Positions 28,435-38,678 are shown, counted from the first letter of the stretch. The stretch: 64,000 bases of DNA from Clostridiales bacterium (GCA_015055805.1 SVHN01000008.1:1-64000), one strand, 5' to 3'. Numbers and translations are program-made. The notes: a model not told the origin generated them from the sequence alone.

Positions 28435-29751
28435 ATGAAAATTACTTTTTTAGGAGCAGGTAGTACTGTTTTTGCAAAAAACGTATTAGGCGACGTGTTT
28501 TTAACTTCTGCGTTGACTGAAGATTTGACGATAGCAATGTATGATATTAATGCAGGTAGGCTTGAAGAATCTTATAACGTTATTCAAAAACTTAATTCGC
28601 AATATAATCAGGGGAAAGCGAATATAATTAAATATTTAGGCGTTGAAAATAGAAAACAAGCGTTAAAAGGCGCAAATTTTATAGTAAATGCTATACAGGT
28701 TGGCGGATATAAACCCTGTACAGTTATAGATTTTAAAATTCCTAAAAAATACGGATTACGTCAAACAATAGGTGACACGCTAGGAATAGGTGGTATTTTT
28801 AGAGGACTTAGAACGATTAACGTCTTAAAAGATTTTATAAAAGATATTGAAGAAGTTTGCCCCGATGCATTGTTCTTGAATTATGCCAACCCTATGGCGA
28901 TTTTAACGGGATATATGCAAAGATATTCTAATGTAAACACTATAGGTTTATGTCACAGCGTTCAAGTTTGTTCTAGTGGTTTACTAAAGAGACTAAATAT
29001 GGAAGATGAGGTGGGTAGCGAACTGATTGCTGGTATTAACCATATGGCGTGGTTGCTTGAAATAAAAGATAAGTTTGGAAATGATCTTTATCCGGAAATA
29101 AGAAAGAGAGCAAAAGAGAAAAACCAAAAGGAAAAGCACGACGATATGGTCAGGTTTGATTATATTGATAAACTTGGTTATTATTGCACAGAAAGTTCCG
29201 AACACAATTCAGAATATTCTTCCTTTTATATAAAACATAAATATCCTGAACTTATAGAAAAGTTTAATATTCCGCTTGACGATTATTTAAGAAGGTGTGA
29301 AGAGCAGATAGAAATATGGAAAACTCGTCGTGAGGATTTGCTTGGAGGAAAGTTTATTGAACATGAACGTTCAAGGGAATATGCATCGAGAATCATGGAG
29401 GCGATTACAACCAATAAACCTTATTGTATGAATGGTAACGTTATAAATAACGGCTTAATTGATAACTTGCCAAAAGATGCTTGTGTTGAAGTTCCTTGTT
29501 TGGTTAATGGTTACGGTATTCAGCCGACAAAGGTTGGAAGGTTGCCCATACAACTTGCAGCAATGAATTCAACAAATATAAACACGCAGTTGTTAACTAT
29601 AGAGGCGGCGGTTTCAGGGAAGAAAGAATATATTTATCAAGCGGCAATGTTTGATCCGCACACTTCGTCCGAACTTTCTGTTGATGACATTATTGCGATG
29701 TGTGACGAACTTATAGACGAACACGAAAAATCTGGTTATAAAATCATATAA
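28435..29751 (+). CDS. GH4 family alpha-glycosidase (NAD/Mn dependent)
   Basis: A 438-residue GH4 enzyme that cleaves an alpha-linked hexose or uronide by an NAD-assisted redox mechanism. It has the N-terminal Rossmann motif ITFLGAGSTVFAKN (3-16), NYANPMA (149-155), GLCHSVQ (171-177, metal-ligand Cys-His) and GINHMAW (200-206). The CHSVQ form is typical of MelA-, AglA- and LplD-type members (alpha-galactosidase, alpha-glucosidase, alpha-galacturonidase) rather than 6-phospho-beta-glucosidases. Which sugar it uses cannot be told. It lies 14 bp after the GH78-like gene and 1 bp before the NagA-like gene. Confidence 0.92.
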   Translation: MKITFLGAGSTVFAKNVLGDVFLTSALTEDLTIAMYDINAGRLEESYNVIQKLNSQYNQGKANIIKYLGVENRKQALKGANFIVNAIQVGGYKPCTVIDFKIPKKYGLRQTIGDTLGIGGIFRGLRTINVLKDFIKDIEEVCPDALFLNYANPMAILTGYMQRYSNVNTIGLCHSVQVCSSGLLKRLNMEDEVGSELIAGINHMAWLLEIKDKFGNDLYPEIRKRAKEKNQKEKHDDMVRFDYIDKLGYYCTESSEHNSEYSSFYIKHKYPELIEKFNIPLDDYLRRCEEQIEIWKTRREDLLGGKFIEHERSREYASRIMEAITTNKPYCMNGNVINNGLIDNLPKDACVEVPCLVNGYGIQPTKVGRLPIQLAAMNSTNINTQLLTIEAAVSGKKEYIYQAAMFDPHTSSELSVDDIIAMCDELIDEHEKSGYKII

Positions 29752-29752
29752 T

Positions 29753-30820
29753 ATGATATCGTATAAAGGAAAAATAGTTTTAAAAGACACGGTGCTTGAA
29801 GGCTATGTAAGTGTATTTAACGACAATATAGTTTACGTTGGAAAAGAATGCCCAAAGGGAAAGATTGTTGATTTTGGAAACAGTTATATAACACCGGGGC
29901 TTATTGATATTCATTGTCATTCGAGTTTTAATAATTCTGCAACTGAAAACCCTAAAGAGGTTGCAGATTTTCACTTATCACATGGTGTTACAACCATGCT
30001 CTTGACCTATTATAAAGACGTTCCGCACGACAAACTTTTAGTTTGCCTAGATAAAGTAAAGAAACTAGTTGAAGATGGTGGAAACGTTTACGGTGCGCAC
30101 TTGGAAGGTCCATATATTAGTGGCGCGCAAGGATATTGTGCGGGAGAGAGATTTGACGTGTCGCCAGACGTAAATGTTTATAGTGAATATTTGAAATTTG
30201 GAATTATTAGACAATGGACAAGTGCGCCCGAAATTGACGGTGTAATTGAGTTTATTAAAGAAATAAGAAAACAAGGAGTAATTCCTGCAATAGGACACAG
30301 TAACGCATCTTATACTCAAGTAAAAAATGCTTATGATAACGGCGCTAAAATTGTAACTCATATTTTTGATGCAACGGGAACAGCACAGGTTGGAGCGTTT
30401 AAGGGTACTAAAGACGTTAGTTTTGATGAGTCTTGTATGCTTATGGACGATATGTATTACGAGGTTATATGTGATGCTGAATGGGTTCACGTTAGAAAAG
30501 AAAAGTTAGACTTACTTATTAAAACTGTAGGGATAGATAAAATTGTGGCAATTACCGATATAGACTGCGCAGGGCTTAAAGATGATGGCAGGGACATTGC
30601 AGTTGTGAATGGACAACTGTTTGGAACGAAACTTACACTTGATAAGGTTGCGATGAATTTGTTTAATGCTGGATATAGGATAGAAGATATTTTTAAAATG
30701 GTTTCTTATAATCCCGCAAGAGCGCTAAATTTACTAGATCGTGGAGAAATTGATGCAGGCAAAAAGGCGCATTTGTGTGTTTTTGACGAGCAAATGAAGT
30801 TTGTAAAAGTGCTAAAATAG
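29753..30820 (+). CDS. NagA-like N-acetylhexosamine-phosphate deacetylase
   Basis: A 355-residue amidohydrolase. It retains IDIHCH (metal His54, His56), GAHLEGPY (116-121, Glu ligand) and GHSNA (181-185). The His of HxFNAM is present but reads HIFDATGTAQ (203-212), and the substrate loop reads ICDAEWVH (239-246) instead of the family's IADGxHV. The catalytic Asp is TDI (268-270). The changed loops suggest a different amino sugar or N-acyl group than GlcNAc-6-P. It is in the enzyme operon, with NagB farther away at 42880. Confidence 0.85.
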   Translation: MISYKGKIVLKDTVLEGYVSVFNDNIVYVGKECPKGKIVDFGNSYITPGLIDIHCHSSFNNSATENPKEVADFHLSHGVTTMLLTYYKDVPHDKLLVCLDKVKKLVEDGGNVYGAHLEGPYISGAQGYCAGERFDVSPDVNVYSEYLKFGIIRQWTSAPEIDGVIEFIKEIRKQGVIPAIGHSNASYTQVKNAYDNGAKIVTHIFDATGTAQVGAFKGTKDVSFDESCMLMDDMYYEVICDAEWVHVRKEKLDLLIKTVGIDKIVAITDIDCAGLKDDGRDIAVVNGQLFGTKLTLDKVAMNLFNAGYRIEDIFKMVSYNPARALNLLDRGEIDAGKKAHLCVFDEQMKFVKVLK

Positions 30821-30830
30821 AGGACTAATA

Positions 30831-32855
30831 ATGAAGAAAGTAAGAGGAATAAATATATTAAACCCCGTAGATGTGGATAGGGAATATTATTTAAAAGCAA
30901 TAGATTTTGCAATAGAAAACGGATATAACCATATTCAGTTAAACGGACCTATTCACGACTTTAAGCGTTGCAATGTTGATGGAATGATGTTTTATAAAAA
31001 ATATGCAGAGTTTAACTGCGAAAAGGACGCAGACTATGTTAATTATTGCATTGACGTCGTTAATGAAGCTCTTGAAAAATCTAACAAGGCGGGAATAAAA
31101 ACCTATATGTGGCACCACGAGTTAGACGTTCCGAGCGATTTTATGGCTAGATATCCTGAAATATTAAATGATAGCGGAGACGTGGAGATAACACACCCGT
31201 TAATTAAGGATTTTTTGGAAAACAAATTGAAAGATTTTTACGAAACCTATCCGCTAATGGATGGGCTTGTTATAACTTTTTATGAAACAAAGATCCCTTT
31301 GTTGCGTTTAAAAAATCAAAAATTAGGACAGCAAGAAAGAATGGAATACATAACGAATATTCTTTATGAAACTTCTAAAAGCATGGGGAAAGAACTTGTT
31401 GTTAGGACTGACGCAACGCTAGAAGAAGATTATAAAGTGTTACTTGATACGTACGTAAAAGTTTCCACTGATATGATGATAATGGATAAATGGACACAGT
31501 ACGACTGGAGTTTATCGCTGCCCTCAAATCAATTTATCAAAAACGTAACAAGAAGTCCTCTTTTAATAGAAACAGATATATTTGGTGAGTATTTTGGCAA
31601 AGGAAGATTGCCTTTAATGCTAAAAAAACACATCAAGGAAAATTTTGATTTTTGTGAGCAGTTTAATCCTATAGGATACTGTTCAAGAATTGATAGAGGT
31701 GGACAATATTGTTTCGGGCAAGTCAACGAAGTGAATTTACATATAATGAAAGCTTGTCTTGACGGTGGTGATGTTAACGAAGTAGTTAACAAGTTTTTTA
31801 ATGATAAATACGGCAAGGCCAGCGATAAAGTTTTATCCATTATGGAAAAGACTGAAGACGTTGTTAGAAAAACGCTTTTTGCTGGAAGTTATTATTATAG
31901 TGAACTTTCTTTGTTCCCTTCGCTTAATCATTGTAAAAATCATTTCTATTTTGAGCAAATGAAAACAAACGGAAAAGTTGTTTCTAATGAATGGTTTGTT
32001 CCAAAAGATTATCAAGTAAAAGATCCTGACGTCATTTTTAGCGACTTAAAATATGCAAAAGATTGCGCAAGAAAACTGTTAGAACAAATTCTAAAATTAA
32101 AGGATGAAATAGAAGAACAAAAATATAAAGAATTATTTGTTAAGTTCAAGAACTTGCAATTAGTAACGGAAGCTTGGTCTTGTCTTGCCGAAGTATTCTA
32201 TAATTACGTTAAATATTTCGAGCAAAGAGAAGAAAAGTATAAAGATTACCTGTTTAGCGCGTTGCAAAATTTAATTAAAATTGACGAACAGGGGATGTCA
32301 GCTTTAGGTGATGAATTTATATGTCACGTTTCAGAGGTCGCGGGGAAAAAAGGGCCAAGTAGAAACAGAATACTAGAATTCGTTCAAGATGTTAAGCAAA
32401 GTTTTAATTATGAAACAAAAATCGTGAATGGGCTTGAAAAGGATAATCCTATCGATTTTATAGTCTGCGGTGGCGGAAACGAAGGTCACGAATTGAAAAA
32501 GGAAGTTAATTTCAGCGATACTTTATTTTTGGACGGTGAACTAGTAAGAATTCCAGGGAATAAAAAGGGATTGGATTGGAGTTTGATTAACGCACATGGC
32601 TGGTTTTCGTACAGCCTAAAAGTTAAACCTAACGCTAAAAACATTATTAAACTGGTTGTGGGCGGAAAAACGGACAAAGTAAACTTTAAGGTTACGATTG
32701 CGGATAAAGAATATTTTATCAATCAAGACAATAAGGGGAAAAACGTCATTATATTAAAATACAAAACTAGACAAGATGAGAACAGTGTAAGGATACAAAT
32801 TGATAAAATATCAGGACATACACCTTGTATTTACACTATAGAAACTTTACAATAG
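30831..32855 (+). CDS. putative glycoside hydrolase, GH20-like TIM barrel
   Basis: A 674-residue cytosolic protein. The first 330 residues look like a TIM barrel: NGYNHIQLNGP, IKTYMWHHELDVP, MDGLVITFYET (Glu at a barrel end), KELVVRTDATLEED, SPLLIETDIFGEY and PIGYCSRIDRGG. Helical middle and beta C-terminal regions follow. The layout suggests a hexosaminidase or glucuronidase-type hydrolase, but I recognise no exact family. It overlaps neither neighbour; AGGA precedes the ATG. It follows NagA-like, so amino sugar or uronide chemistry is likely. Confidence 0.6.
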   Translation: MKKVRGINILNPVDVDREYYLKAIDFAIENGYNHIQLNGPIHDFKRCNVDGMMFYKKYAEFNCEKDADYVNYCIDVVNEALEKSNKAGIKTYMWHHELDVPSDFMARYPEILNDSGDVEITHPLIKDFLENKLKDFYETYPLMDGLVITFYETKIPLLRLKNQKLGQQERMEYITNILYETSKSMGKELVVRTDATLEEDYKVLLDTYVKVSTDMMIMDKWTQYDWSLSLPSNQFIKNVTRSPLLIETDIFGEYFGKGRLPLMLKKHIKENFDFCEQFNPIGYCSRIDRGGQYCFGQVNEVNLHIMKACLDGGDVNEVVNKFFNDKYGKASDKVLSIMEKTEDVVRKTLFAGSYYYSELSLFPSLNHCKNHFYFEQMKTNGKVVSNEWFVPKDYQVKDPDVIFSDLKYAKDCARKLLEQILKLKDEIEEQKYKELFVKFKNLQLVTEAWSCLAEVFYNYVKYFEQREEKYKDYLFSALQNLIKIDEQGMSALGDEFICHVSEVAGKKGPSRNRILEFVQDVKQSFNYETKIVNGLEKDNPIDFIVCGGGNEGHELKKEVNFSDTLFLDGELVRIPGNKKGLDWSLINAHGWFSYSLKVKPNAKNIIKLVVGGKTDKVNFKVTIADKEYFINQDNKGKNVIILKYKTRQDENSVRIQIDKISGHTPCIYTIETLQ

Positions 32856-32857
32856 CT

Positions 32858-33775
32858 ATGAAGACAAAAAATTTAAGTTTGATATTTATAATAGCAGCTG
32901 CCGTAGGTTGGGGCTGTATAGGTTTAGCGACTAGACCGTTAGGCAATGCAGGGTTGTCGTCGTTGCAGATTACAATTGTAAGATTGATTTTTACGACGCT
33001 GATTATGTCTTTATATCTAGTTGTTCGTAACAGAAAATTATTTATTATAAAATTAAAAGATTTACCGCTTTTTGTTTTGGCAGGAATAAATTTTTTTTGT
33101 CTATTGTTTTTTTATATCTCTGCAATTAAAGAAAATAATTCTTCATCAGTTGCAGCAATGTTGCTTTATACTTCACCGATATGGCTAACTATTCTTTCGC
33201 GAATTATTTTTAAGGAAAAAGTCACGTGGGTAAGAATTGTAGCACTTTTAGGGACTATGTGTGGGTGTTGTCTTTTAATGCTGACACAACCTATATCAGT
33301 TTCTTTGCTCGGTGTAGTATTTGGACTTTTGTCGGGTGTTAGTCAAGCACTGTATAGTGTTTTTGGCAAAAAATTAACAAGTAGAAATGCGGCGGAAACC
33401 AATACTTTTTATACATTTTTATTTGCAACGCTATGTTCGTTAATTTTTATTTCACCAATAGAAATCGGTATGTTTGTAAAGGATAATCTTTCTTTGTCAA
33501 TAACCGCTTTTTCTTTTTTGGTAGTGTTGATGACTGTCGTTCCTTACACTTTATACATAGCGGGATTAAAAAATACTTCAGTAGGTGTTGCAGGCATTAT
33601 ATGCATATTAGAGCCGATAGTTGCATCAGTTTTAGGCTTTATAGTATTTAGTGATCCCGTAAACATATGGAGTATTTTAGGAATTGTTATCGTTATAGCA
33701 TCGCTAGTATTTATTGAACTTGAAGAAAAAATTCTAAGAAAATTTGAAGGAGTTAAAAATAATGCAAGACTTTAA
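32858..33775 (+). CDS. EamA/DMT-family transporter
   Basis: A 305-residue protein with ten predicted membrane segments in two EamA repeats (GWGCIGLATRPLGNAGLSS and the second half starting SVSLLGVVFGLLSGVSQ). Members export metabolites or import nutrients. The frame is open from 32825, but that would overlap the previous stop; ATG 32858 starts MKTKNLSLIF 2 bases after it. Substrate unknown, perhaps a product of the locus. Confidence 0.85.
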   Translation: MKTKNLSLIFIIAAAVGWGCIGLATRPLGNAGLSSLQITIVRLIFTTLIMSLYLVVRNRKLFIIKLKDLPLFVLAGINFFCLLFFYISAIKENNSSSVAAMLLYTSPIWLTILSRIIFKEKVTWVRIVALLGTMCGCCLLMLTQPISVSLLGVVFGLLSGVSQALYSVFGKKLTSRNAAETNTFYTFLFATLCSLIFISPIEIGMFVKDNLSLSITAFSFLVVLMTVVPYTLYIAGLKNTSVGVAGIICILEPIVASVLGFIVFSDPVNIWSILGIVIVIASLVFIELEEKILRKFEGVKNNARL

Positions 33776-35138
33776 AGTAGGTTATGCAAGTGTAAATATT
33801 AACCCACGACTAGGTTGCCCTATTTTTGGTTATTACGTTCCAAGATTTGCTAAGGGCTTTTTAGATGATTTAGAGGCGTGTGCTGTGGCATTTTCTCTTA
33901 ATGGAAAAACTTCGCTTTTGATCAGTATAGATAATGGTGGAGTTACTAAAGATTTAATTGATAAGATAACGCATAGTATAGAAAACAAAACCAGCGTTTG
34001 CAGTAATGACGTTATTATATGTGCTACACATACGCATACTAGTCCTTTTTGTTATGAAACAGATATGTTTGAAATGGACTATCGTATAGTTAATGAATAT
34101 GCTGATTTCCTATTGCAGCGCGTAACAGACCTTGCTGTGCTTACTCTTGCAGATTTAAAACCTGCAAAATTAGGCATTGGTACGGTTACTGCACCTGATA
34201 GAATTGCATATATAAGACGTTATAAAATGAAAGATGGGACGACAATGACGTGTCCGCCCATAAACAATCCAAACATTGATCATCCTATTGGAGAACTTGA
34301 TCAACGAGTTCACGTTATACGAATTGATAGAAAAAATGCCGAGAGTATTGTTATATTAAATTACGGATTGCATGCTGACTGTGTAAATGGTGAACTTATA
34401 TCTTCCGATTGGATAGGCTGGGTGAAGAGAACATTAGATAAAGCACTTGACGGAGTAAAATGCATGTGTATTATAGGGGCGCAAGGTGACGTTGGAAGCA
34501 CAAACGTTAATCCCATAGATGGAGATATGAACGATACCGAAATAAGTTTTGATAACGAAATGAAGAGCCCGGGCATGGCACGTTTTATCGGAAGGGCATT
34601 GGCAGGAGCAGTATTGCAGATATATGATAAAGTTGCATATCAAGAAGTGGACACTATTAAGGTCGTTAAAAAGAAATTAACCGTTCAGGCTAACGTTCCT
34701 AGCGAACAAGAGTTGGTTACTGCAAGAAGGTACAAAGAGTTGCACGACGCAGGAAGAGACGATCTTATCCCTTATAAAGCTATGGAACTTACTACGGTGG
34801 TTGCCGAAGCACTTAGAATGTGTAGAATGGCAAACGGCCCAAAAACTTTTGAGCTGCCTATGAGTGGAATGAGAATAGGGGATTTAGCGTTTATAGGAAT
34901 CCCGGGTGAACCTTTCACTGAAATAGGAGTTAAAATAAAAGAAACGGATGGTTGGGGAATGATTTGCCCTTCTATTAATACAAACGGAAAGGAAGGATAT
35001 TTTCCAAGCAAAGAAGCGTTTGACGAAGGAGGCTACGAGGCGAGAACATCACCTTTTACAGCGGGAGTGGCACAATCAATAGTCGATTGCGCGAAAGAGA
35101 TCTTAAAAGAATTAAAATTTAAGGATAAAACGAAATAA
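33762..35138 (+). CDS. neutral/alkaline ceramidase-like hydrolase
   Basis: A 458-residue protein without signal peptide. The ATG at 33762 follows GAAGGAG with good spacing and overlaps the transporter gene by 14 bp. The N-terminal VGYASVNINPRLGCPIFGYY and ICATHTHTSP (zinc His pair; family THTHSGP) match the ceramidase_alk-type Zn hydrolase fold, with GLHADCVNG and IIGAQGDVGSTN as the later blocks. Many bacterial members are not ceramidases and lack the sphingolipid pocket. In this locus an amidase or carbohydrate de-N-acylase activity is as plausible as sphingolipid hydrolysis. Confidence 0.8.
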   Translation: MQDFKVGYASVNINPRLGCPIFGYYVPRFAKGFLDDLEACAVAFSLNGKTSLLISIDNGGVTKDLIDKITHSIENKTSVCSNDVIICATHTHTSPFCYETDMFEMDYRIVNEYADFLLQRVTDLAVLTLADLKPAKLGIGTVTAPDRIAYIRRYKMKDGTTMTCPPINNPNIDHPIGELDQRVHVIRIDRKNAESIVILNYGLHADCVNGELISSDWIGWVKRTLDKALDGVKCMCIIGAQGDVGSTNVNPIDGDMNDTEISFDNEMKSPGMARFIGRALAGAVLQIYDKVAYQEVDTIKVVKKKLTVQANVPSEQELVTARRYKELHDAGRDDLIPYKAMELTTVVAEALRMCRMANGPKTFELPMSGMRIGDLAFIGIPGEPFTEIGVKIKETDGWGMICPSINTNGKEGYFPSKEAFDEGGYEARTSPFTAGVAQSIVDCAKEILKELKFKDKTK

Positions 35139-35219
35139 ACAGTTCTATTAAAAAAGAAAAAACTTATAAAACTATTGCATAGAGTAAACAATTTGCTCAA
35201 CATATTGAAGGAATAATTT

Positions 35220-36197
35220 ATGGATGCTTTTATACCAATGTTAAAAAATGTTATACTGTTTGTTTTGCTTGCTGTGCCGGGTTATATCTTGGTAAAATGT
35301 AAAGCATTAAAACAAGAACAGTCGGGCGTGCTGTCAAAACTTTTAATGTATGTTGGCATGCCTTTCCTTATAATATCGAGCACACTCGGAATATCTTTTA
35401 CTAAAGAAACGATATCGGGAATGGCGTTTTCGGCTATACTTGGCGCTGTTCTCACCTTTGGATTTTTCTTTTTGTCAATTCCACTTTCAAAGAATAAATC
35501 GGCGGATAATAATGACCCGTTATGGAATAAAAAAAGACAAGGCATTATAAGATTTTCTCAAATTTTTGCCAACAATGGTTTTTTAGGGCTACCACTTGCT
35601 GCGGCGGTTTTTGGTTCTATAAGCCCAGTATTTACATATCTAGTCGTATTGAATATTATTAACAACGTATTCATTTATTCTCTTGGAACTTATCTTGTTT
35701 CTGGCGATAAGAATACGATAAGTCTAAAAAGCACTTTATTAAATCCTGTACTGTTATCTTTTATAATAGGAATAATACTTAATCTTTTAGGTGTTTCAAA
35801 GATGGTGCCAGAACTTGTTACGTTTTCCGACCATTTTAAAAATTTAGTAACGCCGATATCAATGTTGATACTTGGCATGAAACTAGCGGGAATAAAATTT
35901 AGTTCGATGTTTAAATCTAGGGGATTATATTATGTTTCGTCTATAAAACTGATACTATTTCCAGCCATTGCGGTAGCGTTTACTTATCTTTTCACAATTA
36001 TTGTTCCTACCGATTCGGTAAATTTGATTCTTGCCATGTTCGTGGCGTTTTCAATGCCTGTTGCGGGGCTTGCAACAGCATTTGCGGATAGGTATAATGG
36101 AGACGCAAAAAACGCTGTAATATATACTCTTGGGACTACGATACTTTCGATTATAACTATTCCAATATTGTATATGTTATTGTGTTTTATGTTATAG
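35220..36197 (+). CDS. AEC family transporter
   Basis: A 325-residue auxin efflux carrier-type protein with ten predicted membrane segments. The family pattern NNGFLGLPLAAAVFG (about residues 118-132) and the crossing motif near ITTPISMLILGMKLAG are clear. Related proteins move organic acids such as malate. It is 81 bp after the ceramidase-like gene and is the last gene of the plus-strand locus 1. Confidence 0.9.
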   Translation: MDAFIPMLKNVILFVLLAVPGYILVKCKALKQEQSGVLSKLLMYVGMPFLIISSTLGISFTKETISGMAFSAILGAVLTFGFFFLSIPLSKNKSADNNDPLWNKKRQGIIRFSQIFANNGFLGLPLAAAVFGSISPVFTYLVVLNIINNVFIYSLGTYLVSGDKNTISLKSTLLNPVLLSFIIGIILNLLGVSKMVPELVTFSDHFKNLVTPISMLILGMKLAGIKFSSMFKSRGLYYVSSIKLILFPAIAVAFTYLFTIIVPTDSVNLILAMFVAFSMPVAGLATAFADRYNGDAKNAVIYTLGTTILSIITIPILYMLLCFML

Positions 36198-36247
36198 GTG
36201 TGAAAAGTTAGTCGTGCATTTTTAACATGAAATAAATTTTGTTTGAT

Positions 36248-36418
36248 ATGATTATAGAAACTAAATGGATTATTTGCCCAGAGTGTGGAGAAAAGACAAG
36301 AGTAAAGATAAAACAAACTACAATAATGAAAGATTTTCTATTGTTTTGTAATCATTGCAAGAAAGAATTTACCGTTGATGTGGAAAATTTTACTGTTAAA
36401 GTGATAAAAGAAAATTGA
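36248..36418 (+). CDS. cysteine-rich KTR protein, copy 1
   Basis: A 56-residue zinc-ribbon protein (MIIETKWIICPECGEKTRVK, then FCNHCKK). Its two CxxC pairs and the KTR tripeptide are the signature of the cysteine-rich KTR family, found in Firmicutes conjugative and mobilizable elements. A paralog lies at 42412, about 80 percent identical, and both are followed by the same downstream segment ending in a hairpin. Too short for the usual ORF cut-off but clear by homology to its own copy. Confidence 0.85.
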   Translation: MIIETKWIICPECGEKTRVKIKQTTIMKDFLLFCNHCKKEFTVDVENFTVKVIKEN

Positions 36419-36770
36419 CAAATTAATTTAATTAAATAGAATGATTGACCATCATGGAGGCGAAGAGTCTAAAGACGGTTAAAAGTCGGTGATATATCTA
36501 TCAGCGGCTTTTTCGTACAATTTTTAAAAATTCGGAATAATTTCGGCGTCTTAATCGCTTGATATATAGAAGATAAAAATGGAGGTGATTGAAATGAACA
36601 ATTTTTAGTCTTACCGATAGACTTTAAACTTCGGAAAATAAGCAGGGGAAAAATTTACTTTTTTAGTATAGCGAGGAACGTATTTGTCTTGCCAAATATA
36701 CGATTTAAGAAATCGCCTCGTTGGTGGAAGTGCTCCCCCAAACCCCTTTAATAAATAAAAAAATAAATAG
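36419..36770. other. intergenic remnant between KTR gene and recombinase tail
   Basis: It contains a hairpin GTCGGTGATA/TATCAGCGGC with T-run near 36486-36513, which is the probable terminator of the KTR gene. GGAGGTGATTGAAATG begins an aborted four-codon frame at 36594. A GC-rich segment (around 36716-36750) and an AGGAGG come just before the recombinase remnant. This looks like the 5' end of a lost recombinase gene joined to its 3' end. Confidence 0.45.
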
Positions 36771-37154
36771 GAGGTAAACAGTATTGTCAAGAAACTTTTA
36801 GAAGAAGTAGGCAAGGTTTTAATAGGCGAGTCAACTTTTGATATAAACACATTAAACGAATCGCTAAAAATTCAAAAGGACAAACTTGCAACGTTGGAAC
36901 AAAGAATTCCTATCGCACTACAAGAATTAAACAACGAGAAAGAAATGCTTGATAATATAGATTACCTATACGACGAATTTGTTAGCTGGAGTGAAGAATT
37001 TAATCTTGCTACAAAAGAGCGCAAGAAAATGATAATCTGCAAATTATTCAAAAGCATAAAGATAGGCAAAGGCTATAACGTAGAGATAACCTTAAACTTA
37101 GATTACGAGCAATTCCTAAACGGAACAAATAATGAAGAGTCTATAGCGATATAG
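36771..37154 (+). pseudogene. serine recombinase C-terminal remnant 1
   Basis: An open frame with no start codon, beginning after a stop at 36768. It encodes a coiled-coil and beta tail (LATLEQRIPIALQELNNEKE, later FKSIKIGKGYNVEITLNLDY) typical of the last 120 residues of a large serine recombinase. The catalytic and DNA-binding domains are missing. The reading frame is intact over 127 codons, so the loss is recent or the tail is still translated from the AGGAGG at 36770. Confidence 0.7.
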
Positions 37155-37327
37155 ATTCTTCTTTGGAAAAATGTCAAAAAACTTAATTCTTGCATCGGAA
37201 AAGTGTCATAAAGTATTGACTTTAAAGTAATCAAGTGATAAAATATGATAAAAACTACAAATTATGTGATTATTTACTCGCAACACATCAAAAAAGTGTG
37301 ATTTTATAATATAAAGGAGATATCGAT

Positions 37328-38653
37328 ATGAAACGAATTATTATAGAAGAATTGAGAAAGTGGAAGGATTCGAAGAGAAGAAAACCCTTGATATTAAGAG
37401 GGGCAAGGCAAGTTGGTAAAACATGGATATTAGAAGAGTTTGGAAAAGAGTTTGAAGATGGATTTATAAGAATAAATTTTGACAAACAACCAGAATATCA
37501 TCAGTTTTTTGAAACAACTAAAGACGTTAAGAGGATTATAAAAAATATAACGTTGGCAAGTGGTCAAAAGATAACAACGAAAACGTTGATAATATTTGAT
37601 GAAATACAAGCTTGTCCTAAAGCACTTAACACATTGAAGTATTTTTGTGAAGATGCTCCGGAGTATTTTATAGCATCGGCAGGTTCTTTACTAGGATTAA
37701 GTTTGTCGCAAGGGTTTCCTGTGGGTAAAGTTGATTTTCTTGATATGGGACCAATGACTTTTAAGGAGTTTTTAATTGCAAACGGTGATAATAATCTTGT
37801 TAAATTTATGGAAACTCTTGATGATATTGAGCAAGTTCCTGATGCTTTCGCTGAACCCTTAATAGAAAAATTAAAAATGTATTTTATTATTGGCGGTATG
37901 CCAGAACCAGTTAAGTATTGGGTAGAAGATGGCGACATAAAGGAAGTGGATAAAACACAAATTGATATTTTAGACGCTTACGAAAATGACTTTGGCAAAC
38001 ATGCGCCAGAGACTGACGTTACTAAAATAAGATTGATATGGAAATCTCTTCCATCACAATTGTCTAGAGAAAATAAAAAATTTTTATATAGTGCGGTAAA
38101 AGAAGGTGCTAGGGCTAGAGAATATGAAAATGCATTAAACTGGTTAAAAAATGCTGACTTAATAAAGAAAGTTTCAAAAATTACAAAACCAGCACTACCG
38201 ATTTCAGCCTATGAGGATTTGACTTCGTTTAAGATATATATGGGGGACGTAGGTTTGTTAAGAAGGCACTCACATTTAGCATATTCTGCTTTTTTAGAAG
38301 AAAATAGATTGTTTACAGAATTTAAAGGTGCGTTAACTGAAAATTTTGTTTTGCAAAGTTTATTAAGACAATTTGAAGTAACACCATACTATTGGGCGGA
38401 AACACCCCACGAAGTTGATTTTATCATTCAGAAAGAAAATAATATATATCCTGTTGAAGTAAAGTCAGGTAAAAATATAGTGGGTGCAAGTATAAAGCAA
38501 TATTTGAGAGATTATGAGAGTGAAACAAAATTTGCTATTAGATTTTCTTTAAGAAACTTATCGTTTGATGGTAGGATATTAAACATCCCATTATATCTAA
38601 TAGATGAAACTGATAGAATTGTTTCGTTAGTAGAAAGGCAAAAAGAAAAATAA
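37328..38653 (+). CDS. AAA ATPase with DUF4143-type C-terminus
   Basis: A 441-residue protein: Walker A GARQVGKT (about residues 25-32), Walker B LIIFDEIQ (86-93), sensor-1-like IASAGS and the C-terminal DUF4143 nuclease-like region with HEVDFIIQKENNIYPVEVKSGK (an E...D...ExK pattern). Such proteins are widespread, often horizontally acquired, and their substrate is unknown. Ribosome site AAGGAGAT. Followed by a terminator. Confidence 0.9.
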   Translation: MKRIIIEELRKWKDSKRRKPLILRGARQVGKTWILEEFGKEFEDGFIRINFDKQPEYHQFFETTKDVKRIIKNITLASGQKITTKTLIIFDEIQACPKALNTLKYFCEDAPEYFIASAGSLLGLSLSQGFPVGKVDFLDMGPMTFKEFLIANGDNNLVKFMETLDDIEQVPDAFAEPLIEKLKMYFIIGGMPEPVKYWVEDGDIKEVDKTQIDILDAYENDFGKHAPETDVTKIRLIWKSLPSQLSRENKKFLYSAVKEGARAREYENALNWLKNADLIKKVSKITKPALPISAYEDLTSFKIYMGDVGLLRRHSHLAYSAFLEENRLFTEFKGALTENFVLQSLLRQFEVTPYYWAETPHEVDFIIQKENNIYPVEVKSGKNIVGASIKQYLRDYESETKFAIRFSLRNLSFDGRILNIPLYLIDETDRIVSLVERQKEK

Positions 38654-38678
38654 ATTTATAATTTAAAATCAAATATAT

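Noticed and set aside
36611-36850. Minus-strand ORF of 79 codons
   Set aside because: It runs against the plus-strand recombinase remnant and the GC-rich leader typical of elements; no support as a gene.
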